IMG/VR virus record: IMGVR_UViG_3300030390_001570
Coordinates: 16,457 to 46,781 of that record
Origin: a virus
Reading direction: 5' to 3' (one strand)
Length of the DNA: 30,325 nt
Under the pieces are notes generated by a model. That model was not told the origin of the DNA. It was given only the letters and a program-made list of their open reading frames with translations, and searched no databases. Below, in pieces: positions 14,020 through 22,502 of this stretch. A program made the position numbers and the translations under genes. Positions within the stretch are counted from its first letter, which is position 1. Every line of letters starts with the position of its first letter.

Positions 14020-14834
14020 TGGCCATAAATGAAACAAGAGTATTACCTGCAGAGTATATTGAAGCCGGTGGTAAAAGTTATTTAAATGATCTAACTACAG
14101 CAGTAGGTGATTATAAAGCAGCAGACCTTTCAAAAGTTTACGGTTCACAATTTGTAGCAGGACAAGATCCTTTACAAGCAGAAGCTGTTAAACAAGCAAC
14201 ACAAGGTATAGGTTCATACCAACCTTTTTTAAATGCAGCGCAAGCAGCAACGGGACCTCAAGGTTATCAACCTTATATGTCTCCATACCAACAAGAAGTC
14301 ATTGATCAAACTTTATCTGGTTTTGATCTTCAAGCACAAAAAGGTTTAGGTTCATTTGCAGATAATGCTTATACTGCGGGTGCATTCGGTGGAGCAAGAC
14401 AAGGTGTTCAAGAAGCAGAATACATGGCAGGTTCAGATAGAAACAGAGCAGCGCTACAAGCTCAACTATTAGGTCAAGGATTTAATCAAGCTCAGAACTT
14501 AGCTCAAAATCAATTTAACCAACAATCCGCTATGGCTAATCAAGTTCCTAACTTACAAGGTCAACAAGTTGCTGGTCTACAAACTTTAGGTTCAGGTCTA
14601 CAGACACAAAGACAAGCTGAATTAAGTGCACAACAACAGTTAGCTACACAAAATTTAAATCAAGGTTTAACAGCAGCTCAACAATACGGTGCAGGTGTTA
14701 CAGGATTGATTGCAGGATACCCTGGAAAAACAGTTCAAGAAGTAACTCCTAATGCAAGTCCTATGGCTAATTTATTAGGTACAGGTACTACGCTAGCTGG
14801 AATATACAGAGCATTCAACCCTTCAAAAGGATAA
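14019..14834 (+). CDS. Putative internal virion protein, Gln-rich
   Basis: 271 residues. I recognise the pattern YMSPYQQEVIDQTLSGFD ... AYTAGAFGGARQGVQEAEY as characteristic of a family located among internal virion genes of marine podovirus-like phages. The second half (about 140-235) is a long Gln/Ala/Leu-rich helix-forming region (LLGQGFNQAQNLAQNQF, SAQQQLATQNLNQGL). The C-terminus is Gly/Ala-rich and mildly hydrophobic. AAGGAGG lies just upstream and the start overlaps the previous stop (TAATG). By position and composition it is likely a core or ejection protein; no enzymatic motif is seen. Confidence 0.74.
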   Translation: MAINETRVLPAEYIEAGGKSYLNDLTTAVGDYKAADLSKVYGSQFVAGQDPLQAEAVKQATQGIGSYQPFLNAAQAATGPQGYQPYMSPYQQEVIDQTLSGFDLQAQKGLGSFADNAYTAGAFGGARQGVQEAEYMAGSDRNRAALQAQLLGQGFNQAQNLAQNQFNQQSAMANQVPNLQGQQVAGLQTLGSGLQTQRQAELSAQQQLATQNLNQGLTAAQQYGAGVTGLIAGYPGKTVQEVTPNASPMANLLGTGTTLAGIYRAFNPSKG

Positions 14835-14835
14835 C

Positions 14836-16218
14836 ATGAGTAAAGTATTTAAAAGACCTATGTTCAGAAGAGGCGGGAACGTTGGAACAGGCATCATGAC
14901 TGGTATCGTAGATAGATCTATGCATGCTGAAAATCCTTTTGTAATGGGTAATGCAGGAATGAATCCAGACGGTTTAGGTTTTAAAGAAACACCTGTTGAA
15001 GATGTAGTACTTCCAAATTCTAATCAAACATCTAATAATGTTGAAGATGCATTTAACACTGAATCTTTTAGAAGTACAGCTAGTGCAGGAACTCCTACTT
15101 CAGTAGAAGATTATATTTCACAAATAAAAGCAGGGGCTGGTGAATATGGAGGAATGGATCCTTTAACTTCTTATTTATTAACAGCTGGACCACAAATAGC
15201 CAAAGCAACATCTTTTGGTGATGCTATATCAAGATTAGAAAAACCTAATGCAGCTTTAATAGAATCTCAAGGTAAAAAAGCAGCTTATGATAGAGATTTA
15301 AGATTAGCTGCAACTAAAATGGGTATAGCCGATAAAAATAAATTTGAAGACAGACAATTTCAATTAGATGCACAAGCTGATCAAAGACGTTTTGATAGAT
15401 TAATTAAAACTGATGATAGAGAATGGAAATCTATGTTAATAAAAGATGAGAGAGATTACTTAGATTCTACTAAATTAGACGATAGAGAATGGAAAAAATA
15501 TTTAATTGGTGATGCAAGAGATTATGAAAAAAGATTATTAACAGATAGAAGAGATTATGAAAAATTAACTTTAGGTGAGAAACAAGCATATGATGAGAAA
15601 CTTTTAGGTGAAGCTAGATCATACCAAGATATGAAGGACTCAGAGAAAAGAGAATATGAAAAAGGATTAATTGCAGATGGTAGAATTTTTGAATTAGAAA
15701 AAATTACACGTAAAGAAAAATTTGAAGAGAAATTGATTGATAAACAATTAGATCAAGCTAAACTACGTACTTCAGATAACTATTTAGAATTTTATGGTAG
15801 AAGTGATGTTAAAGCATCAAATAGAGCAGACTATGAAAATAATAGAACAGAAGCTAAATTATTAGAATTGTTTGGAAAAGATAGCGCAGGTTTAATTGGT
15901 GGCGACAAACATGGATCTATTGAATCAATAATAAAAGGTAAGAAAAAGAAAAACATAGGTAAAGTTTTCTTTGATATAACAGATGGAACAACTAAAAGAA
16001 TTAGAAAAAATACAGATGGTAGTTTTGGTATTGAGATTATAGATCCTAATACTTTTGTAAAAGAAGTACCTATTAGTGATAAAGAAGTTTTATTAAATAA
16101 AAAAGAAAAAGATGAAAAAGAAAAAGAACGATTAGAAAAAGCTTACGGATTTCACATTCCAACTGTTATTGATGAAATACAAAAAAATAGTAAAACAAAA
16201 GAAGATATAAGTCCATAG
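14836..16218 (+). CDS. Putative internal virion protein with twelve 11-residue repeats
   Basis: 460 residues. The N-terminus, FKRPMFRRGGNVGTGIMTGI, is a motif (MF-R-x-GG-x-x-x-x-GIM-x-G) that I associate with marine phage structural proteins. Residues 171-302 are twelve uninterrupted 11-residue units with consensus (D/E)-x-R-x-(F/Y/W)-x-x-x-(L)-(I/L)-x, for example DDREWKSMLIK, DARDYEKRLLT and EKREYEKGLIA. This predicts a long, highly charged alpha-helix of hendecad type. The remaining C-terminal part is basic/acidic mixed (KGKKKKNIGKVFFDIT). AAAAGGAT precedes the start. It sits between the Gln-rich protein and the 1396-residue protein, so a role in the virion core or ejection conduit is plausible but unproven. 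Confidence 0.75.
   Translation: MSKVFKRPMFRRGGNVGTGIMTGIVDRSMHAENPFVMGNAGMNPDGLGFKETPVEDVVLPNSNQTSNNVEDAFNTESFRSTASAGTPTSVEDYISQIKAGAGEYGGMDPLTSYLLTAGPQIAKATSFGDAISRLEKPNAALIESQGKKAAYDRDLRLAATKMGIADKNKFEDRQFQLDAQADQRRFDRLIKTDDREWKSMLIKDERDYLDSTKLDDREWKKYLIGDARDYEKRLLTDRRDYEKLTLGEKQAYDEKLLGEARSYQDMKDSEKREYEKGLIADGRIFELEKITRKEKFEEKLIDKQLDQAKLRTSDNYLEFYGRSDVKASNRADYENNRTEAKLLELFGKDSAGLIGGDKHGSIESIIKGKKKKNIGKVFFDITDGTTKRIRKNTDGSFGIEIIDPNTFVKEVPISDKEVLLNKKEKDEKEKERLEKAYGFHIPTVIDEIQKNSKTKEDISP
15346..15741 (+). repeat. Coding 33-bp (11-residue) periodic repeat, 12 units
   Basis: Twelve contiguous 11-codon units can be laid out without gaps, each beginning with Asp/Glu (once Arg) and carrying an aromatic residue at position 5 and usually hydrophobic residues at positions 9-10. 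DNA identity between units is moderate, so the array is old and kept by selection on the protein pattern rather than newly expanded. Confidence 0.88.
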
Positions 16219-16226
16219 GAGAATAA

Positions 16227-19200
16227 ATGGCGGAACAATTTGTACCCTTAAACTCAGCAGAACAAGATAGTGAAACCTCTTGGTACACTGCAGCAGCAGC
16301 AGGAATTATATCCGGTATTATAAAAATACCTGAAGGAATAGTATCTCTTGGAGCAGAGTTAATTGATCTAGGTGCAGGAAGTGATACAGCAGCAGGTGTT
16401 GAACAATTTTTTGATAAATTAAATCCCTTTGAAGAAGTAGCTGAAGAAAGAGGTATAGGTAAACTTACAGAAGCTATAATGCAAATAGGTGTACCAGGAA
16501 CTATTGGTCTTAAAGTAGCTAGTAAAGCCGCAAGGAATTTAACTGCTAAAGCTTTAAAAGCAAAACGTGCTGGAGCTTATGCTCAATTAGGAACGCCACA
16601 ATTTAAACAAGCTTTAAATAAAGTAGGTGAGTTAAATAAAAAATTAAAAATTCCAAGATATGCAGCAGGTGTTATGGGTGGCGCAGCAGGAGAAGTGTTG
16701 GTTGCTGATGTTGAAGGTATTGGTACTTTTGGAGATATGTTTGATGGCGGACCTACTAAACTAGATAGAGAAGAAACTACTGGAAGAGATGAAGCTGGAA
16801 GAAAAATATTAAACAGATTAAAATTTGGTTCTGAATCTTTGTTAGTAACTCCTTTTGTTTATGGCGCAGGTAGAGGACTTAAAGAATTAGCTAATAGAGG
16901 TAAAGACGCAGCTTATAGTAAGTCTGCAATTATTAGAGCTTTAGATAAATACGTTAGAGCTCCTTTTGTACCTGAAGGAAATTTAGGTAAAGAAATATTT
17001 GATTCTGAAAATATGAAAGAAGCTTTAAAAGCTACAGATATAGGAAGAGCAAAACAAATAGTAGACAACCTTACTAGAGAAGTAGATGCTATATTTCCAG
17101 ATATTAAAGTTGCATTTGATGCAGGTTTAAAAAATGAAAAAACAGAATTTATGAGAAAGTTAGATGATATTCTTTTTGAAGGAGAACTTGGACAAGTTAT
17201 AGATCGTAAAAAAATAGATGATCTTTTAGAAACAATGAAAAAAGGTAATGTTAAAGAAGATTCAAGACAAGCTATAATTGGCGGATTAAATAATGCTAGG
17301 ACTGAATTTGTAGAGTTAATGGGTATGTTGGATAAATCTCTTGTTGGTAAAGTTACACCTAAAGGTAAAACACTTTCCAAAGGTCAAACAGAGTTAAAAG
17401 GTCTTTTATCTAAAAGAGTTAATAACTGGGTAGGGGGATCATATAAAATGTTTGAAGAACCTAAAGGATTATTTAAATTTATGAAAAGATATAAACCAAC
17501 ACAAGAAGCTAATGATAATGCAGTTAGATTTTTTAGAGAACAAATAGCTAAAGAAAATGGTGATAAAACATTTGACATAGCTAGCAATAAATACACTTTT
17601 GAAGCACAGGAAATAGTTGATAAATTTATTAAAGAAGGTGCAAAAAGAAAAAAACCAGCGCCTCTAGCTTTAAAAGAATTTGTTAATAAAACTATGGAAG
17701 GTAAATCTGGAGCTGAATTTATAAAAGAAGCTATGAAGACTGGTAATATTCCACCGCCAGCTATTAGAGAACTAATGGGAGAAATTAAAGATCCTAGATA
17801 TTCTATTTATAATGCTATGACTAGTTTATCTTCTGTTACAAGAACAGCAGCATATCTTAAAGATGTTTCTGCTAAAAATGATGCTGTACAATTAGGAGGA
17901 CAAAGAGGATTTTTTTGGCCAACTAAAAATGCTGCCGAAAATGCTGTTGATTTTAAAAATACAGGAATTGAATTAGTAGCTATAGACGATATTATAAAAC
18001 AAATGCCTGGAGCAGGTAAAATTGCTAATCCACTTGCAGGTAAATATACTACTAAAGAAATTGCAGAAGCAATTGGAAATGCTAATGGTATAGATACTTG
18101 GCTTCAAGGTTTTGTTAGAGGAGAAGGTAAAGAAGGAGCGGAAGCTGCAGCGAGTTGGTTTTATAGAAATTTATTATTATTTCCAAAAGGTATTTCACAA
18201 ATGTCTAAAACAATATTTTCTGCACCTACACACATACGTAATTTTTTAAGTGCTTTTGGTTTTGCCGGAGCTAATGGTAATTTATTTGAACCTGAATTTT
18301 ATACTAAAGCATTTGGGGAAGGTGTAGATGTTGCAGGTTTAGCTAAACTTGGTCCAACTAGTCCAAAAATGCAAACAGCTTATAGAGAACTACAAGAATT
18401 TGGTCTGGTAAATCAACAAATTCAAGTAGGAGATATGAAAGGTATGTTCGAACAAATTCAAACTCTTGGCATATCACCTAATGTAGATGGCGTGTTAGGA
18501 GCAATGATGAAAAAATTAAAAAAAGTAGGTCAGTTTGCTCAAGGAAAATATATTCAAGAAGATGATACTATTAAAGTGGCAAGTTATATAACTGAGATGG
18601 GTAAATTAAAAAGAGGGTACGCTAAAGCCGGAATGCAAGTACCCCAAGATATATTAAAATTTGTTCCTGAAGAACAATTGCTTAAAAAATATGATGATTT
18701 AATGGAAGCTGGTTATAATAAAACATACAAAGAATTTAAACAAACAGAATCTTTAAAAAGAATGGCTGTAGAGATTGTTAAAAATACTGTTCCCAATTAT
18801 GCTTACGTTGGGTCAGCTGTTAAAACAGCAAGGTTATTACCTATAGGTAATTTTATGTCTTTCCCATCTGAAATGATAAGAACTACAACTAACATTGCAG
18901 AGCTAGGAATAAATCAATTAAAACATTCAGGTAAAACTAAAGGAAGTAACATTCTTCCAATGGTATTTGATGTAGAAGCTAATGCTTTTGTTAAAAATGA
19001 TAATCCTTTTTACGGAGATGGAATGAAAAGATTATTGGGTTTAGCTACATTTACTACAGCTGCACCTATTGCAATAACTGAAGGAGCAAAAGCTTTATAT
19101 GATGTAACTCAAGATGAGTTAGATGCTTTAAGAAGATTTGTACCGGATTGGTCAAAAAATTCTACTTTAATTCCAGTTAGAGATGATGAAGGAGAATTAA

Positions 19201-20417
19201 GATATATAGATTTTAGTGGTAGTAATGCTTACGATGTTGTTGCTAAACCTTTAAGAACAGTAATAAATAATATTCAAGATGGTAAAATGACAGATCAAGG
19301 TTTATTAGAATCGTTTGTGACTGGTGTTAATGAAGCAGGCGCTCAATTATTAAATCCATTTATATCAGAATCTATTTGGATAGAAGCGGCTAATGATTTA
19401 GTTGTAAGAGGTGGAAGAACAGATGATGGTAGACTTTTATACACAGATCAAACTTCAGCAGGAGATAAAGCAGCAATTAGATTTCAACATTTAGGTAAAG
19501 CCCTTCTTCCAAGTATTAATCCCTACAGAAGACTATTTCAAGCAGCTACAGATACTCCTACTAAATCAGGTCAAGAGTTAGATATAGGTTCTGAGTTAGC
19601 AGGATTTATGGGTATGAGACCTATTAAAGTTGACCCTTTAAGAACAATGAATTTTAAAATTGCCAATTATCAATCTGGTATTAGGAATGCTAGAAAAGAA
19701 TTTACAGGAGGTTTTTTTGGATTATTGAAAGGTGGTCCTGTTGAAGAAGAAGATGTAATTAAAAGATTTATTGCTTCTAACAAAGCAAGATTTGGAGTTC
19801 AACAAGAAATGTTTAGAGATTTAAAAGCTGCCGAAGAATTAGGTGTGGAAAGATATGAATTAAATAATTCATTTAAAGAAAGACAATTAAGTGATGACGC
19901 TTTCTATTCTTTAATAAATTCAAGATTTACTCCGTATTTTCCTTCTGAAGATATTGAAAATAAATTTAGAGAAATTGCAAACAATTTAGATATAGAAAAT
20001 CCTTATTTATCTGCAAAAAATGATTTAAATTCTATTAGGGCTCAACTTAGACAATTAGGTTTTGATCAAAAATTTAGAAATGAGTTTGCTATAGGGGGAC
20101 ATGTTGAATCTACTGCTTTTACAGAATCCATAACAGGTATCGTTCCTGTTTTAAAAAGATTAGATTATGCTATGGGTAATATGAATTTGGAAGAAAGTTT
20201 TGACGAACAAGTAGATCTTTCAGATTTTATAGATACATCAGAAAAAATGCCTACACCACCTTTACCAAATACCCCAATGCCTAACCAAAATGTTATACAG
20301 GCAAGTATCAAGGCTCAAGCAACAGAACCTTTGAATGATGGATTAACCAACACCGAAAACGCATTATTATCTCAAGAAGAAAAAATGATTAGATTAAGAC
20401 AGAGAGGTTTAGCATAA
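16227..20417 (+). CDS. Very large putative internal virion/ejection protein
   Basis: 1396 residues, the largest protein here. Residues about 20-60 are Ala/Gly/Ile-rich and amphipathic (YTAAAAGIISGIIKIPEGIV), and 145-175 are also hydrophobic (AAGVMGGAAGEVLVADVEGIG). The central part is long, mixed alpha-helical and Lys/Glu-rich. Hydrophobic patches recur at about 945-965 (ATFTTAAPIAITEGAKALY). Near the C-terminus, FAIGGHVES echoes the GG-motifs of the two upstream structural genes. No protease, lysozyme or polymerase motif is visible. Size and position match the large ejection proteins of podoviruses (compare T7 gp16 by role only). AGGAG precedes the ATG. A virion role is likely; the activity is unknown. 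Confidence 0.72.
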   Translation: MAEQFVPLNSAEQDSETSWYTAAAAGIISGIIKIPEGIVSLGAELIDLGAGSDTAAGVEQFFDKLNPFEEVAEERGIGKLTEAIMQIGVPGTIGLKVASKAARNLTAKALKAKRAGAYAQLGTPQFKQALNKVGELNKKLKIPRYAAGVMGGAAGEVLVADVEGIGTFGDMFDGGPTKLDREETTGRDEAGRKILNRLKFGSESLLVTPFVYGAGRGLKELANRGKDAAYSKSAIIRALDKYVRAPFVPEGNLGKEIFDSENMKEALKATDIGRAKQIVDNLTREVDAIFPDIKVAFDAGLKNEKTEFMRKLDDILFEGELGQVIDRKKIDDLLETMKKGNVKEDSRQAIIGGLNNARTEFVELMGMLDKSLVGKVTPKGKTLSKGQTELKGLLSKRVNNWVGGSYKMFEEPKGLFKFMKRYKPTQEANDNAVRFFREQIAKENGDKTFDIASNKYTFEAQEIVDKFIKEGAKRKKPAPLALKEFVNKTMEGKSGAEFIKEAMKTGNIPPPAIRELMGEIKDPRYSIYNAMTSLSSVTRTAAYLKDVSAKNDAVQLGGQRGFFWPTKNAAENAVDFKNTGIELVAIDDIIKQMPGAGKIANPLAGKYTTKEIAEAIGNANGIDTWLQGFVRGEGKEGAEAAASWFYRNLLLFPKGISQMSKTIFSAPTHIRNFLSAFGFAGANGNLFEPEFYTKAFGEGVDVAGLAKLGPTSPKMQTAYRELQEFGLVNQQIQVGDMKGMFEQIQTLGISPNVDGVLGAMMKKLKKVGQFAQGKYIQEDDTIKVASYITEMGKLKRGYAKAGMQVPQDILKFVPEEQLLKKYDDLMEAGYNKTYKEFKQTESLKRMAVEIVKNTVPNYAYVGSAVKTARLLPIGNFMSFPSEMIRTTTNIAELGINQLKHSGKTKGSNILPMVFDVEANAFVKNDNPFYGDGMKRLLGLATFTTAAPIAITEGAKALYDVTQDELDALRRFVPDWSKNSTLIPVRDDEGELRYIDFSGSNAYDVVAKPLRTVINNIQDGKMTDQGLLESFVTGVNEAGAQLLNPFISESIWIEAANDLVVRGGRTDDGRLLYTDQTSAGDKAAIRFQHLGKALLPSINPYRRLFQAATDTPTKSGQELDIGSELAGFMGMRPIKVDPLRTMNFKIANYQSGIRNARKEFTGGFFGLLKGGPVEEEDVIKRFIASNKARFGVQQEMFRDLKAAEELGVERYELNNSFKERQLSDDAFYSLINSRFTPYFPSEDIENKFREIANNLDIENPYLSAKNDLNSIRAQLRQLGFDQKFRNEFAIGGHVESTAFTESITGIVPVLKRLDYAMGNMNLEESFDEQVDLSDFIDTSEKMPTPPLPNTPMPNQNVIQASIKAQATEPLNDGLTNTENALLSQEEKMIRLRQRGLA

Positions 20418-20485
20418 TGGATTATTTGGGAGGTTTGATAAGCTGGTCTTATCGGGGTTTGAATGTAGCGGGGGTTACATTCTAA
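20417..20485 (+). CDS. Putative 22-residue microprotein, TAATG-coupled at both ends
   Basis: The frame starts MDYLGGLISW and ends NVAGVTF. Its ATG overlaps the stop of the 1396-residue gene (TAATG at 20415-20419), and its stop overlaps the ATG of the holin-like gene in the same way (TAATG at 20483-20487). Two junctions of this kind around such a short frame are unlikely by accident. The peptide is Gly-rich and mostly hydrophobic with an internal Trp and Arg. Being directly before a membrane lysis-type gene, it could be a lysis-related or leader peptide. The alternative is a purely structural RNA spacer, since the DNA also forms two perfect hairpins. Confidence 0.45.
   Translation: MDYLGGLISWSYRGLNVAGVTF
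20437..20482 (+). other. Two tandem perfect stem-loops between virion and lysis-type genes
   Basis: Stem one pairs GATAAG (20437-20442) with CTTATC (20448-20453) around a 5-base loop. Stem two pairs GAATGTA (20461-20467) with TACATTC (20476-20482) around GCGGGGGT. Neither is followed by a U-run, so neither is a standard terminator. The second ends directly at the stop/start junction, so it could control reinitiation at the 20485 start or set an RNA processing site. Confidence 0.5.
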
Positions 20486-20679
20486 TGAGTAAAAATTTAG
20501 CTTTAATTAAAATAGAATCACACGAAAAACTTTGTAGAATAATGCAGAAACAAACTCAAACAGATATTAAAAATTTACAAATTCAAATCAACAGAATTGA
20601 AAAAATATTATTAGTTTGTGCAGGTACTTTATTAGCTGGTATGGCCAGTGTTATTTTAATGTTACTTGATAAAATTTAA
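20485..20679 (+). CDS. XhlA/holin-like small membrane protein
   Basis: 64 residues. An amphipathic helical N-terminal half (TQTDIKNLQIQINRIEKI) is followed by one hydrophobic segment, about residues 42-61 (LLVCAGTLLAGMASVILMLL), and a short DKI tail. This layout, coiled coil plus a single C-terminal membrane span, matches the XhlA (haemolysin/holin accessory) type of small phage lysis proteins. No endolysin is seen nearby, so the lysis role is inferred from the fold and position. It starts in the stop codon of the microORF (TAATG). Its stop overlaps that of the - strand helicase: the four bases TTAA at 20676-20679 serve both. Confidence 0.65.
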   Translation: MSKNLALIKIESHEKLCRIMQKQTQTDIKNLQIQINRIEKILLVCAGTLLAGMASVILMLLDKI

Positions 20680-22109
20680 ATCCACTCTTTAAAATCTTCA
20701 TCCATAATTGCATTAGCAATATTAACTTTATTACGTAAAGCTTTTACAATTCTTTCATCAATAGTATCCTGAGCCATGATATCAATATAAGTCATTTTTT
20801 GTGTTTGACCTATACGATCTATTCTAGCTTCTGACTGTTGACGTTTCTCTAAGTCATAACCATTAGAGAAATAAACCATGTTACTTCCAGCAGTAAGTGT
20901 AATACCATAACCACCAGTGTGAGTAGTACCTACAAAGAATCTACAAGCATCATCATTCTGAAACTTTTTAATATTCTTAGATCTTGCATCAGTGTCTGTT
21001 GCACCATAGTAATCAACAACAGAGTCTTCACCATATACTTTTTTTATTTCTTTAATTATTCTTCTAACATCATGAGTGTAGTGAGACCAGATAATAGTTT
21101 TACCTTCTATATTTTCTAGTATACTCATTAATTCATTTAGCCTGCTGCAAGGTAAATCTTTTATAGTACCATCATCAGAAGTAAAATGACCACAAGTAAT
21201 TTGATGTAGTCTCATAAGTTGAGTCATAACAGTTGCAGAGGATTGCATTTTACCTTCTAAGAAAGCTACTGCTTCTTTTTTCATCTGTTGGTAAACTGTT
21301 TTTTGTTCTTTAGTTAGTTCTACATAATGTTTAACAAAAGTTTTTTCTGGAAGATCTAAACAATCTTCTTTTAATATTCTGTTAGAGAAAGGTTTTATTT
21401 TATCAGACAGTTCACCCAGGTTCACGTAGCCTGTAACAATTTCTATTCTTCTACCATTGACTTCAATCTTTCTCATGTTGGCATATCTAGATCGAAACGT
21501 GTAGTAAGAATCATGCCCCAGGAGCCATGGATCAAGAAAGGCACATTGACTAAATAAATCTAATGGAGATTTAGTAACAGGAGAACCTGTTAAAATTCTT
21601 CTATACTTTGCACTGCCTCTTAATGCTAAAATATTTTTAGTTCTATTTGATGTTGGAGTTTTAATTGTAGTAGATTCATCAATTGCAATCATTGCTTTGT
21701 GACAAGATAAAAATTTAGCTGCAAAAGCTGCACCATCACCTGTAGAAAAAGTTTCTACATTCATAATTAAAATATGTAGATCAGTTCCAGTTTCAAATAA
21801 CGTATTTAAAATTTTTCTTTGTTTAACTGTTTTGTCAGTTGTTTTCCAAAGTACTACTTTTTTTTCTATATGATCTGGTAAGTGTGTAGGAATTTCTGAG
21901 TCATACCAATTTTTATATACACCTTTAGGTGCTATCAATAATAGACCATTTATATCGCCTCTATCATAGAGAATAGCGGCATTATCTAATAATACTTTAG
22001 ATTTACCTGTACCCATTTCCATGAAATAAGCGAAGTTTTCTTTGTCCCAAGACTCTTCTAATGCTTTGAGCTGATGCTCGAAAGGCTTCGTTTTAAATTT
22101 ATAGTTCAT
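20676..22109 (-). CDS. SNF2-type DEAD/DEAH superfamily 2 helicase
   Basis: 477 residues, the only convincing - strand gene. SF2/SNF2 motifs appear in order: Q-like FEHQ (10-13), motif I MGTGKS (32-37), Ia LLIAPKGVYKNW (57-68), II DEST (144-147, in place of DEAH/DEGH), III LTGSP (173-177), V GTTHTGGYGITLTAG (394-408) and VI QSEARIDRIGQT (425-436). These predict an ATP-dependent DNA translocase. Similar stand-alone SNF2 helicases occur in replication regions of many phages, where they probably aid replication or recombination. It has no accessory DNA-binding domain. It is transcribed from the symmetric promoter region at 22113-22162. The ribosome site is AGAAAG/AAAAGC-like and weak. Confidence 0.9.
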   Translation of the reverse strand: MNYKFKTKPFEHQLKALEESWDKENFAYFMEMGTGKSKVLLDNAAILYDRGDINGLLLIAPKGVYKNWYDSEIPTHLPDHIEKKVVLWKTTDKTVKQRKILNTLFETGTDLHILIMNVETFSTGDGAAFAAKFLSCHKAMIAIDESTTIKTPTSNRTKNILALRGSAKYRRILTGSPVTKSPLDLFSQCAFLDPWLLGHDSYYTFRSRYANMRKIEVNGRRIEIVTGYVNLGELSDKIKPFSNRILKEDCLDLPEKTFVKHYVELTKEQKTVYQQMKKEAVAFLEGKMQSSATVMTQLMRLHQITCGHFTSDDGTIKDLPCSRLNELMSILENIEGKTIIWSHYTHDVRRIIKEIKKVYGEDSVVDYYGATDTDARSKNIKKFQNDDACRFFVGTTHTGGYGITLTAGSNMVYFSNGYDLEKRQQSEARIDRIGQTQKMTYIDIMAQDTIDERIVKALRNKVNIANAIMDEDFKEWI

Positions 22110-22112
22110 AAT

Positions 22113-22162
22113 TTGCTTTTCTTTCTATAGATGATATATATGTGGTTAAAATAAAAAGTCAA
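22113..22162. promoter_or_regulatory. Symmetric bidirectional promoter between helicase and replication block
   Basis: On the + strand TTGCTT (22113-22118) is 16 bases from TATATA (22135-22140). On the - strand TTGACT (22162-22157) is also 16 bases from the same TATATA, which is its own reverse complement. The two divergent genes start at 22109 (-) and 22162 (+). One palindromic -10 box could therefore serve RNA polymerase in both directions. Other AT-rich hexamers in the 52-base gap could also act as -10 boxes, so the exact start sites are uncertain. Confidence 0.5.
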
Positions 22163-22500
22163 TGAGCAAAGTATATTTAACACAGGAGATTCCTGTAGAC
22201 AGAGACACAGGACAGCCTAAATACAATGTATTGGGGGCTTCTAAGTATGGCGACATAGTGACGCTGCTTCCTATGTATTCACAAATTATATTATCTCCTG
22301 GCCCATTAATTTTAAAACTTAGAACTCTTCTAAAGAGCTACAAACCTGAAGATTATTTACTACTCTCAGGCGATCCCGCAGTTATTGGAGTTGTTTGTTC
22401 CGTTGTTTCAGATATAACTAATGGAAAATACAAGCTTCTTAAATGGGACAGACAAGAAAAAACATATTACCCGATCGAAATAAATATTTTTCAAAACTAG
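22162..22500 (+). CDS. Small conserved phage protein at head of replication block, unknown function
   Basis: 112 residues. I recognise the pattern: (M)SKVYLTQEIP-x-x-x-x-TG-x-P-x-Y-N at the start, KYGDIVTLLP near residue 30, DYLLLSGDPAVIG near 75 and NGKYKLLKWDRQEKTYYPI at the end. It resembles a small family found beside replication genes in marine phages, annotated there without function as far as I know. It is first in the rightward block and divergent from the SNF2 helicase. No good Shine-Dalgarno sequence precedes the ATG (only AAAAAG), and an AT-rich -10-like TAAAAT ends nine bases upstream. Likely an early gene. Confidence 0.75.
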   Translation: MSKVYLTQEIPVDRDTGQPKYNVLGASKYGDIVTLLPMYSQIILSPGPLILKLRTLLKSYKPEDYLLLSGDPAVIGVVCSVVSDITNGKYKLLKWDRQEKTYYPIEINIFQN

Positions 22501-22502
22501 TA

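Noticed and set aside
16913-17380. 155-codon open frame on the - strand
   Set aside because: It lies wholly inside the 1396-residue gene, has no ribosome site or coupling, and its composition is that of an antisense shadow of Lys/Glu-rich coding sequence.
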